NCBI RefSeq assembly: GCF_001685025.1 | Contig: NZ_MAYU01000021.1 | Coordinates: forward strand, 62,001 to 126,000 | Direction of reading: 5' to 3' | Source: Bacillus sp. FJAT-27225 | GTDB taxonomy: Bacteria > Bacillota > Bacilli > Bacillales > Cytobacillaceae | Length of the DNA stretch: 64,000 bases | Shown here: positions 48,465 through 58,126 of the stretch, piece by piece | Numbering within the stretch: position 1 is the first letter of the stretch | How the letters are laid out: every line of letters starts with the position of its first letter | Program-made: the position numbers and the translations under genes | Notes under the pieces: model-generated | Database searches by the model: none | Told to the model about the DNA's origin: nothing | The model's input: the letters and a program-made list of their open reading frames with translations, nothing else

Positions 48465-48493
48465 TTGCATTCATTTTCGTTGTGTGATAAATT
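48465..48493 (+). promoter_or_regulatory. Candidate promoter of rpmB
   Basis: On the plus strand TTGCAT (48465-48470), 17 bp, TAAATT (48488-48493). It would give an rpmB leader of about 110 nt. Confidence 0.5.
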
Positions 48494-48535
48494 ATTAAAG
48501 TATCTTTAAGCAATGGGGGATTAGTATGCCCCGAT

Positions 48536-48556
48536 TCCGGGAAGAACCGGATTTTT
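48536..48556 (+). promoter_or_regulatory. Small attenuator-like hairpin in the rpmB leader
   Basis: TCCGG, a 6-nt loop, CCGGA and then TTTTT form a miniature intrinsic terminator on the plus strand about 54 nt before the rpmB start codon. It could serve as an attenuator. The stem is only 5 bp, so its strength is uncertain. Confidence 0.4.
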
Positions 48557-48609
48557 ACGAATAGAAGCGTAAGATGTGACAGCTTTTGGAAGTTAAGGAG
48601 GGAAAAAAT

Positions 48610-48798
48610 ATGCCACGCAAATGTGTTATTACAGGTAAGAAAACAACAACCGGCAACAACCGTTCTCATGCTATGAACGCTAACAAGCGTACTTGGGGTG
48701 CAAACCTGCAAAAAGTTCGCATTCTTGTTGACGGAAAGCCAAAGCGTGTATGGGTTTCTGCTCGCGCGCTTAAGTCTGGTAAAGTAGAACGCGTATAA
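48610..48798 (+). CDS. rpmB: 50S ribosomal protein L28
   Basis: The only plus-strand gene in the window. The 62-residue protein starts [20 protein letters not shown] at the ATG at 48610, after TAAGGAGGG. An upstream in-frame start at 48586 is rejected because it overlaps the leader and ribosome binding site. Only one Cys is present, so it is the zinc-free form of L28. It is followed by a terminator. The divergent placement opposite yloU matches B. subtilis. Confidence 0.98.
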   Translation: MPRKCVITGKKTTTGNNRSHAMNANKRTWGANLQKVRILVDGKPKRVWVSARALKSGKVERV

Positions 48799-48816
48799 TA
48801 TTTACAAAACAGGAGA

Positions 48817-48845
48817 GGCATCCCACGGGGTGCCTTTTCTTTTTG
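48817..48845 (+). terminator. Rho-independent terminator after rpmB
   Basis: GGCATCCC pairs with GGGGTGCC (one mismatch or wobble), followed by TTTTCTTTTT on the plus strand, 18 bp past the rpmB stop. Confidence 0.9.
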
Positions 48846-48870
48846 CCTAAAGAGATTCATAGACCAGTTC

Positions 48871-48900
48871 AAAATAAAAACACCCTTTCACAAGGGTGTT
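48871..48900 (-). terminator. Rho-independent terminator of the incoming minus-strand operon
   Basis: Perfect 9-bp arms AACACCCTT/AAGGGTGTT with a 4-nt loop are followed on the minus strand by TTTATTTTG. It would end the long rpe-thiN-spoVM transcript that converges on rpmB. Confidence 0.85.
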
Positions 48901-48984
48901 CTATTTTCAGTAGTTAAGAAAATTTTCGTTTTCGCGACTATGGAAAACTTTTAACCAAGTCAGTCTACGTCTAGCTCCACAAGG

Positions 48985-49174
48985 AAAGCTTCGGCGCATA
49001 ATCATCGCACGAAGAAAAAGCGTTAGCTTTTTCGAGGAGCGCCTATCGCCTAGCAAACTTCAGGTCTCCTCCCTACGATAAGTCATCATCGAATCGCTTT
49101 CGCTCTTCGTAATTCCTTTATCTCAGTCGAAGCCCCTCCAGTTTGTACGGCGATAAACAAGGCGCTTCCGCTTT
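48985..49174. repeat. Type A/D composite intergenic repeat downstream of spoVM
   Basis: It starts TACGTCTAGCTCCACAAGGA and ends GGCGCTTCCGCTTTT. The interior includes CTACGATAAGTCATCATCGA and CCTTTATCTCAGTCGA, matching the type A copies near 200-290 and 38540-38610. It ends about 6 bp before the spoVM stop codon. The 380-bp rpmB-spoVM gap holds nothing else except the two terminators. Confidence 0.75.
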
Positions 49175-49180
49175 TGTTTT

Positions 49181-49264
49181 TCATTCACTCTTTTTGAACA
49201 TCCCTAGCAGTCCTCGGACAATTCCACCTAAAAATCTCGGCAGTTTGATCGTATAGAATTTCAT
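49181..49264 (-). CDS. spoVM: Stage V sporulation protein M
   Basis: SpoVM is a tiny amphipathic peptide that recognises positive curvature of the forespore membrane and anchors SpoIVA for coat assembly. The minus strand encodes 27 residues: MKFYTIKLPRFLGGIVRG, then LLGMFKKSE. The ATG at 49264 follows GAGGAGGGGCGAT. It lies between thiN and rpmB, its known location. It is too short for most ORF-length cut-offs but unmistakable, and shows that the organism belongs to a spore-forming lineage. Confidence 0.96.
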   Translation of the reverse strand: MKFYTIKLPRFLGGIVRGLLGMFKKSE

Positions 49265-49366
49265 ATCGCCCCTCCTCACCTATTCACGCCGCTCTCCATT
49301 CAAGCTGCACTCATAATTAAGGTATTCCGAAAAGTATGAATAAGTACATTAAATGACGAAGCGTAT

Positions 49367-50011
49367 TCAGTCATTGCTTCTTATGATTATTAATATGCCT
49401 TCGGAAAATGAAAAAGTACCGCTATCCTCAAGAAGTTCGTTACTAATGCATAGAGTGGAGCCCTTCTCTACATACTGGTCCACAAGGGGATACTTGAATC
49501 CCTTTAACGTCAGCCCTTTTACTGTCTCAGTGCTGGGCAAAAAGGAAATATATTTTTTCGTTGAATCTTTATGAACTTGATATGTACCCGGCCCCTTGAT
49601 CCAAACAGCATTCCGGTTATCCAAAATATAGATAGCTGATTGAGGGGCGAGGACCGCATACTTTTCAACGAGCTGGATATTGGCCAGGGAATGGTCTATC
49701 CGTCCACCGCTTGCACCAAACAGCCTTATACAGTCTGGTTCCTGCTCAAGTGCCCATATTAAGGCTAGTTCCATATCTGTTTCGTCTTTTTCTGGTTTAT
49801 ATTTTGCCAAATTGGGGATTTCAGCTTTTACGCCAGCCAATTCCTCTATAGAAACAGAATCAAAATCACCGAAAGCTGCAATCGGCTTTATTCCTCTTTT
49901 TAAAAGTTCAACCGTCCCCCTGTCGACGCCAACCCATTCCTCTTCCATAAATTTTTCAATTGGCGGAACCAGGCTTGGAGGCCCTCCGCCCATAATATTA
50001 ATAATTTTCAT
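49367..50011 (-). CDS. thiN: Thiamine pyrophosphokinase
   Basis: It converts thiamine to thiamine diphosphate. From the ATG at 50011, after CAGGAGGA, it has 214 residues. The N-terminal catalytic domain has MGGGPPSLVPP, GVDRGTVELLKRG and AFGDFDSVS, and the substrate-binding C-terminal domain follows GRIDHSLANIQL. It lies between rpe and spoVM. Confidence 0.94.
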   Translation of the reverse strand: MKIINIMGGGPPSLVPPIEKFMEEEWVGVDRGTVELLKRGIKPIAAFGDFDSVSIEELAGVKAEIPNLAKYKPEKDETDMELALIWALEQEPDCIRLFGASGGRIDHSLANIQLVEKYAVLAPQSAIYILDNRNAVWIKGPGTYQVHKDSTKKYISFLPSTETVKGLTLKGFKYPLVDQYVEKGSTLCISNELLEDSGTFSFSEGILIIIRSND

Positions 50012-50082
50012 AATCAATTCCTCCTGACGCCATACTTTTGCCAAAGGAAAAAGCCAGCTGCATAGCTGGCAACTGGCATTTC

Positions 50083-50733
50083 TTATTCCGTTCCTCTGAT
50101 TGCAGCAATAGCTTTGGCCCGGTCATTTTCATTATAGATTGCGGACCCGGCAACAAGTACTGTCGCTCCAGCTTCCACACAAAGCCTCGCTGTTTCAGCA
50201 TTTACCCCGCCGTCAATTTCAATTTCCACATTTTTTCCAAATGAAAAGGCGAGTTCTTTCACTTCACGGATTTTCGGCAAAACACCATGGATGAACTTTT
50301 GGCCTCCGAAGCCTGGATTAACTGACATTAACAAAACCATGTCAATATCTTCAATAACATGTTTAATTGAATCTACCGGAGTCGCCGGATTCAAAACTAC
50401 TCCTGCTTTTACATCAAAACTTTTAATTAAATGAATTGTCCTGTGCAGATGCCTTGAAGCCTCGACGTGGACAGTAATATAGTCCGCGCCTGCTTTGGCG
50501 AACGCTTCAATATACTGGTCCGGATTTTCAATCATCAAATGGACATCCAATGGCAGCTCTGTCACTGGACGGACAGCCTCGACGATCAGCGGACCTATTG
50601 TAATATTAGGAACAAAATGGCCGTCCATTACATCAATATGGATATAATCTGCCCCGCCGCGTTCAACATCTTTAATTTCCTCCCCCAAGCGGGAGAAATC
50701 AGCAGACAGGATTGATGGTGCAATTTTGACCAT
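50083..50733 (-). CDS. rpe: Ribulose-phosphate 3-epimerase
   Basis: A 216-residue TIM-barrel enzyme of the pentose phosphate pathway that interconverts ribulose-5-P and xylulose-5-P. MVKIAPSILSADFSRLGEEI at the N-terminus, the metal-binding HIDVMDGHFVPN and the MSVNPGFGGQKF loop are diagnostic. It starts 2 bp after the rsgA stop. Confidence 0.98.
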   Translation of the reverse strand: MVKIAPSILSADFSRLGEEIKDVERGGADYIHIDVMDGHFVPNITIGPLIVEAVRPVTELPLDVHLMIENPDQYIEAFAKAGADYITVHVEASRHLHRTIHLIKSFDVKAGVVLNPATPVDSIKHVIEDIDMVLLMSVNPGFGGQKFIHGVLPKIREVKELAFSFGKNVEIEIDGGVNAETARLCVEAGATVLVAGSAIYNENDRAKAIAAIRGTE

Positions 50734-50735
50734 TA

Positions 50736-51617
50736 CTAGTACCTCGGCTTTCTGTCTTTTATTTCTTGTAAAAAGTCCAAATAATTGTTGTACCGGTAAC
50801 GCGGGATCGTCCCCGTTTCAACAGCTTCCTTAACTGCACATTTCGGTTCCTTCACATGAAGGCAGCCCCTGAATTTGCAGTTCTCGCTCTGCTTTTGGAT
50901 TTCAGGAAAACAGCCGGTCAATTCCTCAGCCTCAATTTCAAGAAATTCAAGTGAGCTGAAACCCGGTGTGTCAGCGACAAGCCCATCCCCAATTTCAATG
51001 AGCTCGACATGCCTGGTCGTGTGCTTTCCTCTTCCAAGATGCGAGGAAATAACATTCGTTTTCAGCTCAAGATCAGGACGGAGAACATTCAAGAGCGAGG
51101 ACTTCCCGACGCCGGATTGACCGGCGAAGACCGAAATTTTTCCTTCAAGGTGAGGAAAAAGCTGTTCGATCCCTGCTTCCGTTTCCGAAGAAACAAGCAG
51201 CACCTCATAGCCGGCAGCCCGGTAATCCCGGGCATAGCCCTCAATCCGTTCGATTTCCTGTTCACTTGCCAAATCGGTTTTCGTAATGCAAATGATTGGT
51301 TCAATTGAATTGTATTCAACAAGGACAAGGAACCGGTCAAGCAGGCCTGGACTGAAGGCTGGTTCAACAGCAGAAAAGACAAGGATCGCCCTGTCTACAT
51401 TGGCAATTGGCGGCCTAATCAGTTCGTTTTTTCGTTCCTTGACCTCCATGATATACCCTTCCTGCTCATTCTCCGCTTGAAACACAACATCATCACCGAC
51501 GAGAGGGGTAATTTTGTTTTTCCGGAACACTCCCCTCCCTCTGCATTGTGTCACAGTACCTTCATTGACGACGTAATAAAATCCGCTTAATGCTTTAATT
51601 ATTTTCCCTTCGGGCAT
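50736..51617 (-). CDS. rsgA: Small ribosomal subunit biogenesis GTPase RsgA (YloQ/CpgA)
   Basis: A circularly permuted GTPase that checks 30S maturation. The ATG at 51617, after GGAGTG, gives 293 residues. An N-terminal OB fold is followed by G4 CITKTDLAS, G1 GQSGVGKSSLLN, G3 DTPGFSS and a zinc knuckle CKFRGCLHVKEPKC. A 10-residue upstream extension is rejected. It lies downstream of prkC, and CpgA is a known PrkC substrate in B. subtilis. Confidence 0.97.
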   Translation of the reverse strand: MPEGKIIKALSGFYYVVNEGTVTQCRGRGVFRKNKITPLVGDDVVFQAENEQEGYIMEVKERKNELIRPPIANVDRAILVFSAVEPAFSPGLLDRFLVLVEYNSIEPIICITKTDLASEQEIERIEGYARDYRAAGYEVLLVSSETEAGIEQLFPHLEGKISVFAGQSGVGKSSLLNVLRPDLELKTNVISSHLGRGKHTTRHVELIEIGDGLVADTPGFSSLEFLEIEAEELTGCFPEIQKQSENCKFRGCLHVKEPKCAVKEAVETGTIPRYRYNNYLDFLQEIKDRKPRY

Positions 51618-51684
51618 AGCTACACTCCTTGCTTCTTCAATTTCCAAGGCTTGGCATTATTAGCCCTCCCGGCTTAATAACCGC

Positions 51685-53664
51685 CTATTCTGCCTCATCA
51701 TAGGAAATGGTTACATCTTCAACAACGGTATTATCAACAAATACTTTATACCCGGCTTTACCGCCGTGCGGGATTTCCAATTCGATGATGAACGTACTTG
51801 TTTCAGTCAGTACTCCAGTTTTATAAGGCTCTGTCATACTCTGGTCAAAATCTTCTATAAAAATCGTGTATTCCTGAGGCTGCCCTGGCACCGATGGATT
51901 GTATTCAACCGTAATTTCGACTGTTTTCTTCTTTGGAGGGATTTCTTCCTTCCCTTTAGAAATGACCACAGTCACTGTATCGCCTTTAACCAATTGCTCT
52001 CCTGCCTTTGGTGTTTGGGAAATGACCAAACCGGCCTGGACATCGTTGCTGAATTCCTCACTGCCAACCTCAATTCGCAAGCCTGTTAAATCAGCATAAT
52101 CAGCCAAGCTTTTTTCGTTATATCCTCTAAGGTCTCGGAGAGTAATTTTTTCGGGCCCCTGGCTGACTTTAAATTCGAGCTCAGCCTCATCGGGTACAAC
52201 TTCCCTACCTGCTGGTATATTCTGCTCTATAATCGTTCCCGGTTCGCGCTCGTTAAAAACAGGAGTTTCTTTAATATTTTTGAATCCTTCCTTTTCGAGC
52301 ATGGCTACCGTATCATTAAAGTCGCTCCCGACATAATCGGAAAGCTCAAATTTTTTCTTGCCTGAACTTACAAACAGGTCGATTGAGGATCCTTCCTTGA
52401 TTGTGTCACCCTGAGGTGGATCGGTTTTTACGACAAATCCTTCTGGAATTTCATTGTCCTCGATTTCCTTTGTATTCCTGATTACCAAACCAAGATCAAC
52501 CAATTCTTTAATTGCATCTTCCATTAATTCCCCAGAAACATCCGGTACCTGAACATCCTTTGTAGCAAAAAGCCCGGGGAATACAGTAATGGTCAAGATT
52601 CCGAGTGTTGCTAGCAGAATAAACGTTGTGATAAGGATGATCGGCCATTTTTTCTTCTTTTGCTTTTCTTTTGCCTTTTTATCCTTTTTATTGTCTTTCC
52701 CTGCTACAGCAACATTCCCTTTATCCTGGGAATGAACGATGGTTTCATCAAAACTTTTCGATGGTTTGTCGGCTGTTATGACCGGAATGGCCTTTGTTGC
52801 CTCGTTATCCGCCGGGATCACAAATTTGGGTTCGTTCATTCGTTCTGGGTAAAGTGACGTTCTTAAATCCTCTTCCATCTCCTCCACGCTGTCGTATCGG
52901 AGGAAAGGATCTTTTGCAGTCGCTTTTAAAACAATATTTTCAACGCTTTGTGGAATCTGGGGATTCCAGCGCCTGATTGATGGGGTTTCAGTCTGGAGAT
53001 GCTTCAGGGCAATTGACACGGCAGACTCTCCGAAGAAAGGAAGCCTTCCTGTAAGCAGTTCAAACATGACGATGCCAAGCGAGTATATGTCAGATTTCCT
53101 ATTCGCCATCCCGCCACGAGCCTGCTCGGGTGACAAATAATGGACAGAGCCAAGGACGGAATTCGTTTGGGTTATGCTTGTTGCGCTTAAAGCCATTGCT
53201 ATGCCGAAATCGGTTATTTTTACATTACCATTGTTATCAACAAGTATGTTTTGCGGCTTAATGTCTCTGTGAATAATATGGTTTTGATGAGCATGGGCGA
53301 TTGCCGATGTTAGCTGTTTCATAATATCAATCGTGTCTTCAACCCTTAGCGGTGAATATTGCTGTATGTATTGTTTCAGTGTTTGCCCGTCAACATACTC
53401 CATTACAATGTAGTAGAGGTCATTTTCCTCACCGACATCATAGATGCTGACAATGTTGGGATGTACCAAGCTTGTTGCCGATTGTGCCTCACGATGGAAA
53501 CGCCTGATAAATTCCTCATCGTTGGCAAAATCAAGCCTGAGCATTTTGACAGCAACATTACGGTCAAGAATCATGTCGTGGGCAAGGTAAACATTCGCCA
53601 TGCCCCCTCCGCCGATTGCATCGAGTATTTTATAACGGCCGCTAATTCTTTTTCCAATCATCAT
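51685..53664 (-). CDS. prkC: Serine/threonine protein kinase PrkC with PASTA domains
   Basis: A membrane kinase that senses muropeptides and cell-wall precursors; in spores it triggers germination. The 659-residue protein has a Hanks kinase domain (about 1-270, with HRDIKPQNILVD and DFGIAMA), a Lys-rich juxtamembrane segment and one membrane helix (WPIILITTFILLATLGILTI, near 340-360). Three PASTA repeats (about 370-575) and a C-terminal Ig-like tail follow. Translation may begin at either of two adjacent ATGs. It directly abuts prpC. Confidence 0.97.
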   Translation of the reverse strand: MMIGKRISGRYKILDAIGGGGMANVYLAHDMILDRNVAVKMLRLDFANDEEFIRRFHREAQSATSLVHPNIVSIYDVGEENDLYYIVMEYVDGQTLKQYIQQYSPLRVEDTIDIMKQLTSAIAHAHQNHIIHRDIKPQNILVDNNGNVKITDFGIAMALSATSITQTNSVLGSVHYLSPEQARGGMANRKSDIYSLGIVMFELLTGRLPFFGESAVSIALKHLQTETPSIRRWNPQIPQSVENIVLKATAKDPFLRYDSVEEMEEDLRTSLYPERMNEPKFVIPADNEATKAIPVITADKPSKSFDETIVHSQDKGNVAVAGKDNKKDKKAKEKQKKKKWPIILITTFILLATLGILTITVFPGLFATKDVQVPDVSGELMEDAIKELVDLGLVIRNTKEIEDNEIPEGFVVKTDPPQGDTIKEGSSIDLFVSSGKKKFELSDYVGSDFNDTVAMLEKEGFKNIKETPVFNEREPGTIIEQNIPAGREVVPDEAELEFKVSQGPEKITLRDLRGYNEKSLADYADLTGLRIEVGSEEFSNDVQAGLVISQTPKAGEQLVKGDTVTVVISKGKEEIPPKKKTVEITVEYNPSVPGQPQEYTIFIEDFDQSMTEPYKTGVLTETSTFIIELEIPHGGKAGYKVFVDNTVVEDVTISYDEAE

Positions 53665-54417
53665 CTAGTTATCACCCTCGCTGACTTCGGTAAACTCGAC
53701 GATTGCCAATGTGATATTGTCTTCTCCGCCATATTCGTTTGCAAGGGAAATAAGCCTGGCCGCTTTTTCGGTAAGATCGGTTTCGCTCTTAAGGGTTTCC
53801 TCCATTTCATGCTCACTAACCTTGTTTGAAAGGCCATCCGAACAGAGCAGGAGGACATCCCCTTCCTCAAACATTATTGTGCTAATATCCATCTCTACAT
53901 TTTCTTCGGTGCCAAGTGCCCGTAGTAAAACATTTTTCCGGGGATGGTTTTCGGCATCTTCTTTGGATATATGGCCGGAACGGAGCAATTCATTTACAAG
54001 TGAATGATCCTCTGTAATTTTCCTGAACCCTGTTTCGTTCAAGAGATAACAGCGGCTGTCACCTATATTGGCAATGGTTGCAAACCCATCAAGCGTAATA
54101 GCAGCAACAATTGTAGTTCCCATCCCATCACACTCGTCATTAGAACGGGCATGCGCATATAGACCGCTATTCACCAGCTTTATTTTCTCCTCAAGCCAAC
54201 TCTCGGCCTGCCCAGCGGTTGTTATTCCAGAAGCTGTCTCCCACGCTTCTCTCATTCCTTCAAGCGCCATCGCACTCGCAACATCACCGGCACGGTGGCC
54301 GCCCATGCCATCTGCGACAATAGCAAGGCGGAACCCGTCTTTATTCACAAAAATGCCACCGGTATCCTCATTATGGCTGCGAATTTTCCCCTGGTCTGTC
54401 ATATAGACCGCATTCAT
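53665..54417 (-). CDS. prpC: PP2C-type protein phosphatase PrpC
   Basis: The partner phosphatase of PrkC. The 250-residue PP2C domain has the metal-binding segments VADGMGGHRAGDVAS, ANIGDSRCYLL, LLCSDGLSNKV and GGEDNITLAIVEF. The ATG immediately follows the rlmN stop, with GGAGGAG inside rlmN as ribosome binding site. Genes rlmN, prpC and prkC are back to back. Confidence 0.98.
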   Translation of the reverse strand: MNAVYMTDQGKIRSHNEDTGGIFVNKDGFRLAIVADGMGGHRAGDVASAMALEGMREAWETASGITTAGQAESWLEEKIKLVNSGLYAHARSNDECDGMGTTIVAAITLDGFATIANIGDSRCYLLNETGFRKITEDHSLVNELLRSGHISKEDAENHPRKNVLLRALGTEENVEMDISTIMFEEGDVLLLCSDGLSNKVSEHEMEETLKSETDLTEKAARLISLANEYGGEDNITLAIVEFTEVSEGDN

Positions 54418-55512
54418 CTACTTCTTCAACTCCTCCTCGCGGGCTTTGGCCCGCAGCTGTCCGCATGCAGCATCGATATCATGCCCTTGTTCACGCCTAA
54501 TGGTGACATTGATCCCTTTGTTCTTCAGCGCTTTTTCAAAGGCAAAAATCTGGTCTTTCGGAGTCCTAACGTAATTTCGTTCAGGTACATAGTTTACCGG
54601 AATTAAATTGACATGGCATTTTAATCCCTTGAGGAGGGCAGCAAGTTCCTCCGCATGCTCGACCTGATCGTTTACACCGCCGAACAGCCCGTACTCGAAG
54701 CTGATTCTTCTTCCTGTCTTATCAATATAATAACGTACAGCTTTCATTAAATCATCAAGTTTATATGCACGATTTATTGGCATTAGCCTTGACCGGAGTT
54801 CGCTGTTCGGCGCATGGAGCGAGATTGCAAAATTGATTTGCATATTTTCATCGGCAAACTGATAGATTTTTGGAATTATCCCACTCGTTGATACAGTAAT
54901 ATGGCGGGCTCCGATGTTCAGCGCCTTGTCATGATTAATAATCTTTAGGAATGAAAGCATGTTATCATAGTTATCAAACGGTTCTCCGATTCCCATGATG
55001 ACAACTGAAGAAACCCGTTCATCCGTCTCATCAAGGGCCTGTTGGACCTTGACGACCTGGGCAACGATTTCTCCTGCTTCAAGATGGCGTTTCAAGCCGC
55101 CAAGCGTGGATGCACAGAACGTACAGCCAATCCGGCATCCGACCTGAGTTGTGACGCAGACTGAATTTCCGTAGTCATGGCGCATAAGAACGGTTTCGAT
55201 TGAATAGCCATCATGAAGCTCAAACAAAAACTTAATCGTCCCATCGGCTGATGTCTGCTGGATGGCCGTTGTCAGCGTGGTTAGTTTGAAATTGTCATCA
55301 AGCTTATCTCTGAGCGTTTTTGAAAGATTGCTCATATCTTCAAAGGCAGTTATCCTCTTTTTATAAAGCCAGTCAAAAATCTGCTCGGCCCGGAAAGGCT
55401 TTTCACCATTTTCGCTTAACCATTCTTTTAATTCATGAAGCTCCAGGGAATAGATTGATCTCTTTTGCTTTTCTTCTGTTGCAGGACTCGTTGTTGTTTT
55501 TAAATTTTCCAC
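54418..55512 (-). CDS. rlmN: Dual-specificity rRNA/tRNA adenine-C2 methyltransferase RlmN
   Basis: A radical-SAM enzyme that methylates A2503 of 23S rRNA and A37 of some tRNAs. The cluster motif CRIGCTFC is near residue 120, with [14 protein letters not shown] further on. A C-terminal AACGQL carries the second catalytic Cys. The best start is GTG 55512, after GAAAGAAGGTG, giving 364 residues. An ATG at 55563 lies inside rsmB with no ribosome binding site and is rejected. Confidence 0.96.
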   Translation of the reverse strand: MENLKTTTSPATEEKQKRSIYSLELHELKEWLSENGEKPFRAEQIFDWLYKKRITAFEDMSNLSKTLRDKLDDNFKLTTLTTAIQQTSADGTIKFLFELHDGYSIETVLMRHDYGNSVCVTTQVGCRIGCTFCASTLGGLKRHLEAGEIVAQVVKVQQALDETDERVSSVVIMGIGEPFDNYDNMLSFLKIINHDKALNIGARHITVSTSGIIPKIYQFADENMQINFAISLHAPNSELRSRLMPINRAYKLDDLMKAVRYYIDKTGRRISFEYGLFGGVNDQVEHAEELAALLKGLKCHVNLIPVNYVPERNYVRTPKDQIFAFEKALKNKGINVTIRREQGHDIDAACGQLRAKAREEELKK

Positions 55513-55516
55513 CCTG

Positions 55517-56863
55517 TTACACCTTCTTTCGTAAACTTGCGATATAAAATCCATCCGAGCCAAAATCCTGTGGCAATACTTGCAGATCGAAGCCGGAAAC
55601 CAACGGCTTTATGGCCTCTGGCATACGGTTACTCAGGCTCATATCTTTTTCAAATTCGGGATGCCTTGCCAGGAAAGCTTCCACACTTTCATGGTTTTCT
55701 TCTTTGTCGACCGTACATGTACTATAAACGAGAATACCGCCTGCTTTTAATAGCGGAGCTACTGAATTCAGCAAGTCCTGCTGGATTTTTGCAAGGCCAG
55801 TCACATCACTTTCTTTTTTCACATATTTCATATCCGGCTTTCTTCGCATTACTCCAAGCCCGGAACAAGGTGCATCAAGCAGGATCCGGTCGAATGATCC
55901 TTTTTCAAAATGCTCCCCTGCCTTACGGCTGTCAAGTGGCCGAGCCTCAATATTGTTTAGGCCGAGCCTCAAAGCGTTATCTTTGATAAGCTTTACTTTG
56001 TGTTCATGAAGATCGAGAGAAACGACAGAACCAGTACCACTCAACTTTTCAGCTATATGAGTTGTTTTTCCGCCGGGCGCCGCGCAGGCGTCAAGGATAT
56101 GTTCATTTTCGCTGGCACCAAGCGCGTAAGCCGCAAGCATCGAGCTTTCATCCTGGATCGTCAGTAAGCCATCCTTAAACGCCTTGGAAGAGGCAAGATT
56201 TCCTTTTAATGCCCTGATTGCCTCGGGGATAATTGGACTGACTTCCACTGCATACCCTTCTTCTTCTAATAGTGTGACACATTCTTCACGCGATAGGCGC
56301 GATAGATTGACCCTCGCAGTTTGCAGCGGAGCCGTTAGGTTTATTTCACACATTTCCCGTGTCTTTTCAACGCCAAACTGTTCAATCCACCGTTTAACAA
56401 GCCAAAGTGGATGGCTCGTCTCAATAGAAAGGCGTTCTGCCGGATCCTCAATTTTATCGAGCGAAGGAACACCTTCCCGCTGAATGCTTCTCAGTACCCC
56501 ATTTACCAAACCTGAAATTCCTTTATGGCCACGCCTTTTGGCGATTTCTACAGCCTCGTTGATAGCCGCATGGTCAGGAATCCGATTAAGGTAAATCATT
56601 TGATAAACCGTCAGCTTTAAAAGCAGAAGGACCCATCTTTCAATTTTTTTGCCGGATTTAAGAAAAGGTTCAAGAAAATAGTCCAATGTCATGCTACGCT
56701 GTAATGTCCCATAAGTCAATTCCGTTAAAAGGCCGACATCCTTTTGCGGAACAGCATTTTTTTCTATCACATTGTTTAAAAGCAAGTTGCTGTATGCCTG
56801 GTTTTTTTCTACTGCCTCTAAAAGGCTCAAAGCGGCCTCACGAACATTTTTGCTATACGCCAT
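55517..56863 (-). CDS. rsmB: 16S rRNA (cytosine-967-C5)-methyltransferase RsmB
   Basis: A 448-residue enzyme with an N-terminal NusB-like RNA-binding domain (1-140) and a SAM methyltransferase domain. The latter has [30 protein letters not shown] (motif IV Cys) and [13 protein letters not shown] (catalytic motif VI Cys). rlmN follows after 4 bp. It is preceded by a 318-bp gap with type E repeats between it and fmt. Confidence 0.96.
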   Translation of the reverse strand: MAYSKNVREAALSLLEAVEKNQAYSNLLLNNVIEKNAVPQKDVGLLTELTYGTLQRSMTLDYFLEPFLKSGKKIERWVLLLLKLTVYQMIYLNRIPDHAAINEAVEIAKRRGHKGISGLVNGVLRSIQREGVPSLDKIEDPAERLSIETSHPLWLVKRWIEQFGVEKTREMCEINLTAPLQTARVNLSRLSREECVTLLEEEGYAVEVSPIIPEAIRALKGNLASSKAFKDGLLTIQDESSMLAAYALGASENEHILDACAAPGGKTTHIAEKLSGTGSVVSLDLHEHKVKLIKDNALRLGLNNIEARPLDSRKAGEHFEKGSFDRILLDAPCSGLGVMRRKPDMKYVKKESDVTGLAKIQQDLLNSVAPLLKAGGILVYSTCTVDKEENHESVEAFLARHPEFEKDMSLSNRMPEAIKPLVSGFDLQVLPQDFGSDGFYIASLRKKV

Positions 56864-56910
56864 CTATTCGGGCTCGAACGTGAAAGCCCTTCTCTCCTTT
56901 CGTACATAAA

Positions 56911-57162
56911 GTGAAACTTCAATCAGTGGGGGGGTTCTTCATCCCCCACTGATTGTTAGTCCCGTTCTATTGCCGCTAATTCGCCAAAAACGGCGACTAA
57001 GCGGCACTACGAACCCGATTGGTTCAACTAAGCCACTATAGTTCCAGCGGCAAGTTTCACTGTATTTCACCAATCGGGCTTTTACGGGCTGTTATCCCCC
57101 ATCTACGCTTCTTCGATTCCCCAAAGAGGTGGGGGGCTTACAGCCCGTTAATGCGGGATAAA
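56911..57162. repeat. Type E intergenic repeat with serial hairpins
   Basis: It fills the fmt-rsmB gap. GTGAAACTT (56911-56919) pairs with AAGTTTCAC (57052-57060) as an outer arm. Inside are AATCAGTGGGGG/CCCCCACTGATT (56921-56954). Beyond, CCCGATTGG (57014-57022) pairs with CCAATCGGG (57070-57078), and ACGGGCTG (57084-57091) with CAGCCCGT (57141-57148). CCCGATTGGTTCAACTAA is shared with the element at 16863. No gene is seen in this gap. Confidence 0.75.
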
Positions 57163-57181
57163 GAAACTATTCCCTTAGGAA

Positions 57182-58126
57182 TCAGCTTCCAAATTTAGTG
57201 CCAATCTGCAATTGGGAACCTGCCCCACGCAGGAATTCGGCTGCTTCCATCGCCTTTTTTCCTGAAGGCTGGAGGGTTGTAATTTTTACATTTGAGCCGC
57301 TGCCAGCCGCTACAATAATCCCATCTTCCTCAAAGCCGACCACTTCACCAGGCTCTCCTTTTTGCCCGCCAGACACTTTCTCCGCAGTCCATATTTTTAC
57401 GGTTTGCCCGCCTTGGGTCGTATAGGCTACCGGCCATGGATTCATTCCGCGGATTTGGTTATAGATTTGTTCCCCTGATTTAGACCAGTCAATCAATTCC
57501 TGTTCACGTTTGATGTTAGAGGCAAAGGTAGCACGTTCATCATCCTGTTTAATCCCCTTCAATTCTCCGTTCAACAGTTTTGGCAGTGTTTCTGAAAGTA
57601 GTTTGGCACCTGCTTGGCTCAGCTTGTCATGCAGGGTCCCAACGTTATCCGTTTCCGTTATTGGCACTTCCACCTGTGTAAGGATATCGCCGGCATCTAG
57701 TTTTTCGGCCATGTACATGATTGTGATTCCGGTTTTTTCTTTACCCTGTATAATTGCATAATGAATCGGCGCCCCGCCGCGTAATTCAGGCAGCAATGAG
57801 GCATGGACATTGATACAGCCGTATTTTGGTGCCTCAAGAAGTTCTTTTGGCAAAATCTGTCCAAACGCCGCTGTTACCACCAAATCCGGTCTTAGCGCAA
57901 GTACTTTGTCTAATTCTTCTCTTACCCTTATTTTTTCAGGCTGCAGGACCGGGATATTGTGCTTTAATGCTTCAACCTTTACGGGAGGCGGTGTCAGTAC
58001 CTTTTTCCTTCCTACCGGCCTGTCCGGCTGGGTAACGACACCCACTATTTCATATTCTTCTTCAAGCAGCCGCCTTAAAACCGGCACGGAAAAATCAGGA
58101 GTACCCATAAATACGATTCTAGTCAT
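57182..58126 (-). CDS. fmt: Methionyl-tRNA formyltransferase
   Basis: It formylates initiator Met-tRNA. From the ATG at 58126 ([20 protein letters not shown]), after GGAGGGTG, it has 314 residues. The catalytic domain has [20 protein letters not shown], with the key Asn and His, and AGDILTQ; the C-terminal OB domain binds tRNA. The start overlaps the def stop by 8 bp, an arrangement conserved for the formylation/deformylation pair. Confidence 0.97.
   Translation of the reverse strand: MTRIVFMGTPDFSVPVLRRLLEEEYEIVGVVTQPDRPVGRKKVLTPPPVKVEALKHNIPVLQPEKIRVREELDKVLALRPDLVVTAAFGQILPKELLEAPKYGCINVHASLLPELRGGAPIHYAIIQGKEKTGITIMYMAEKLDAGDILTQVEVPITETDNVGTLHDKLSQAGAKLLSETLPKLLNGELKGIKQDDERATFASNIKREQELIDWSKSGEQIYNQIRGMNPWPVAYTTQGGQTVKIWTAEKVSGGQKGEPGEVVGFEEDGIIVAAGSGSNVKITTLQPSGKKAMEAAEFLRGAGSQLQIGTKFGS

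Noticed and set aside
55513-55563. ATG start of RlmN inside rsmB
   Set aside because: The overlap of about 47 bp lacks a ribosome binding site, whereas GTG 55512 has a good one and fits the family length.
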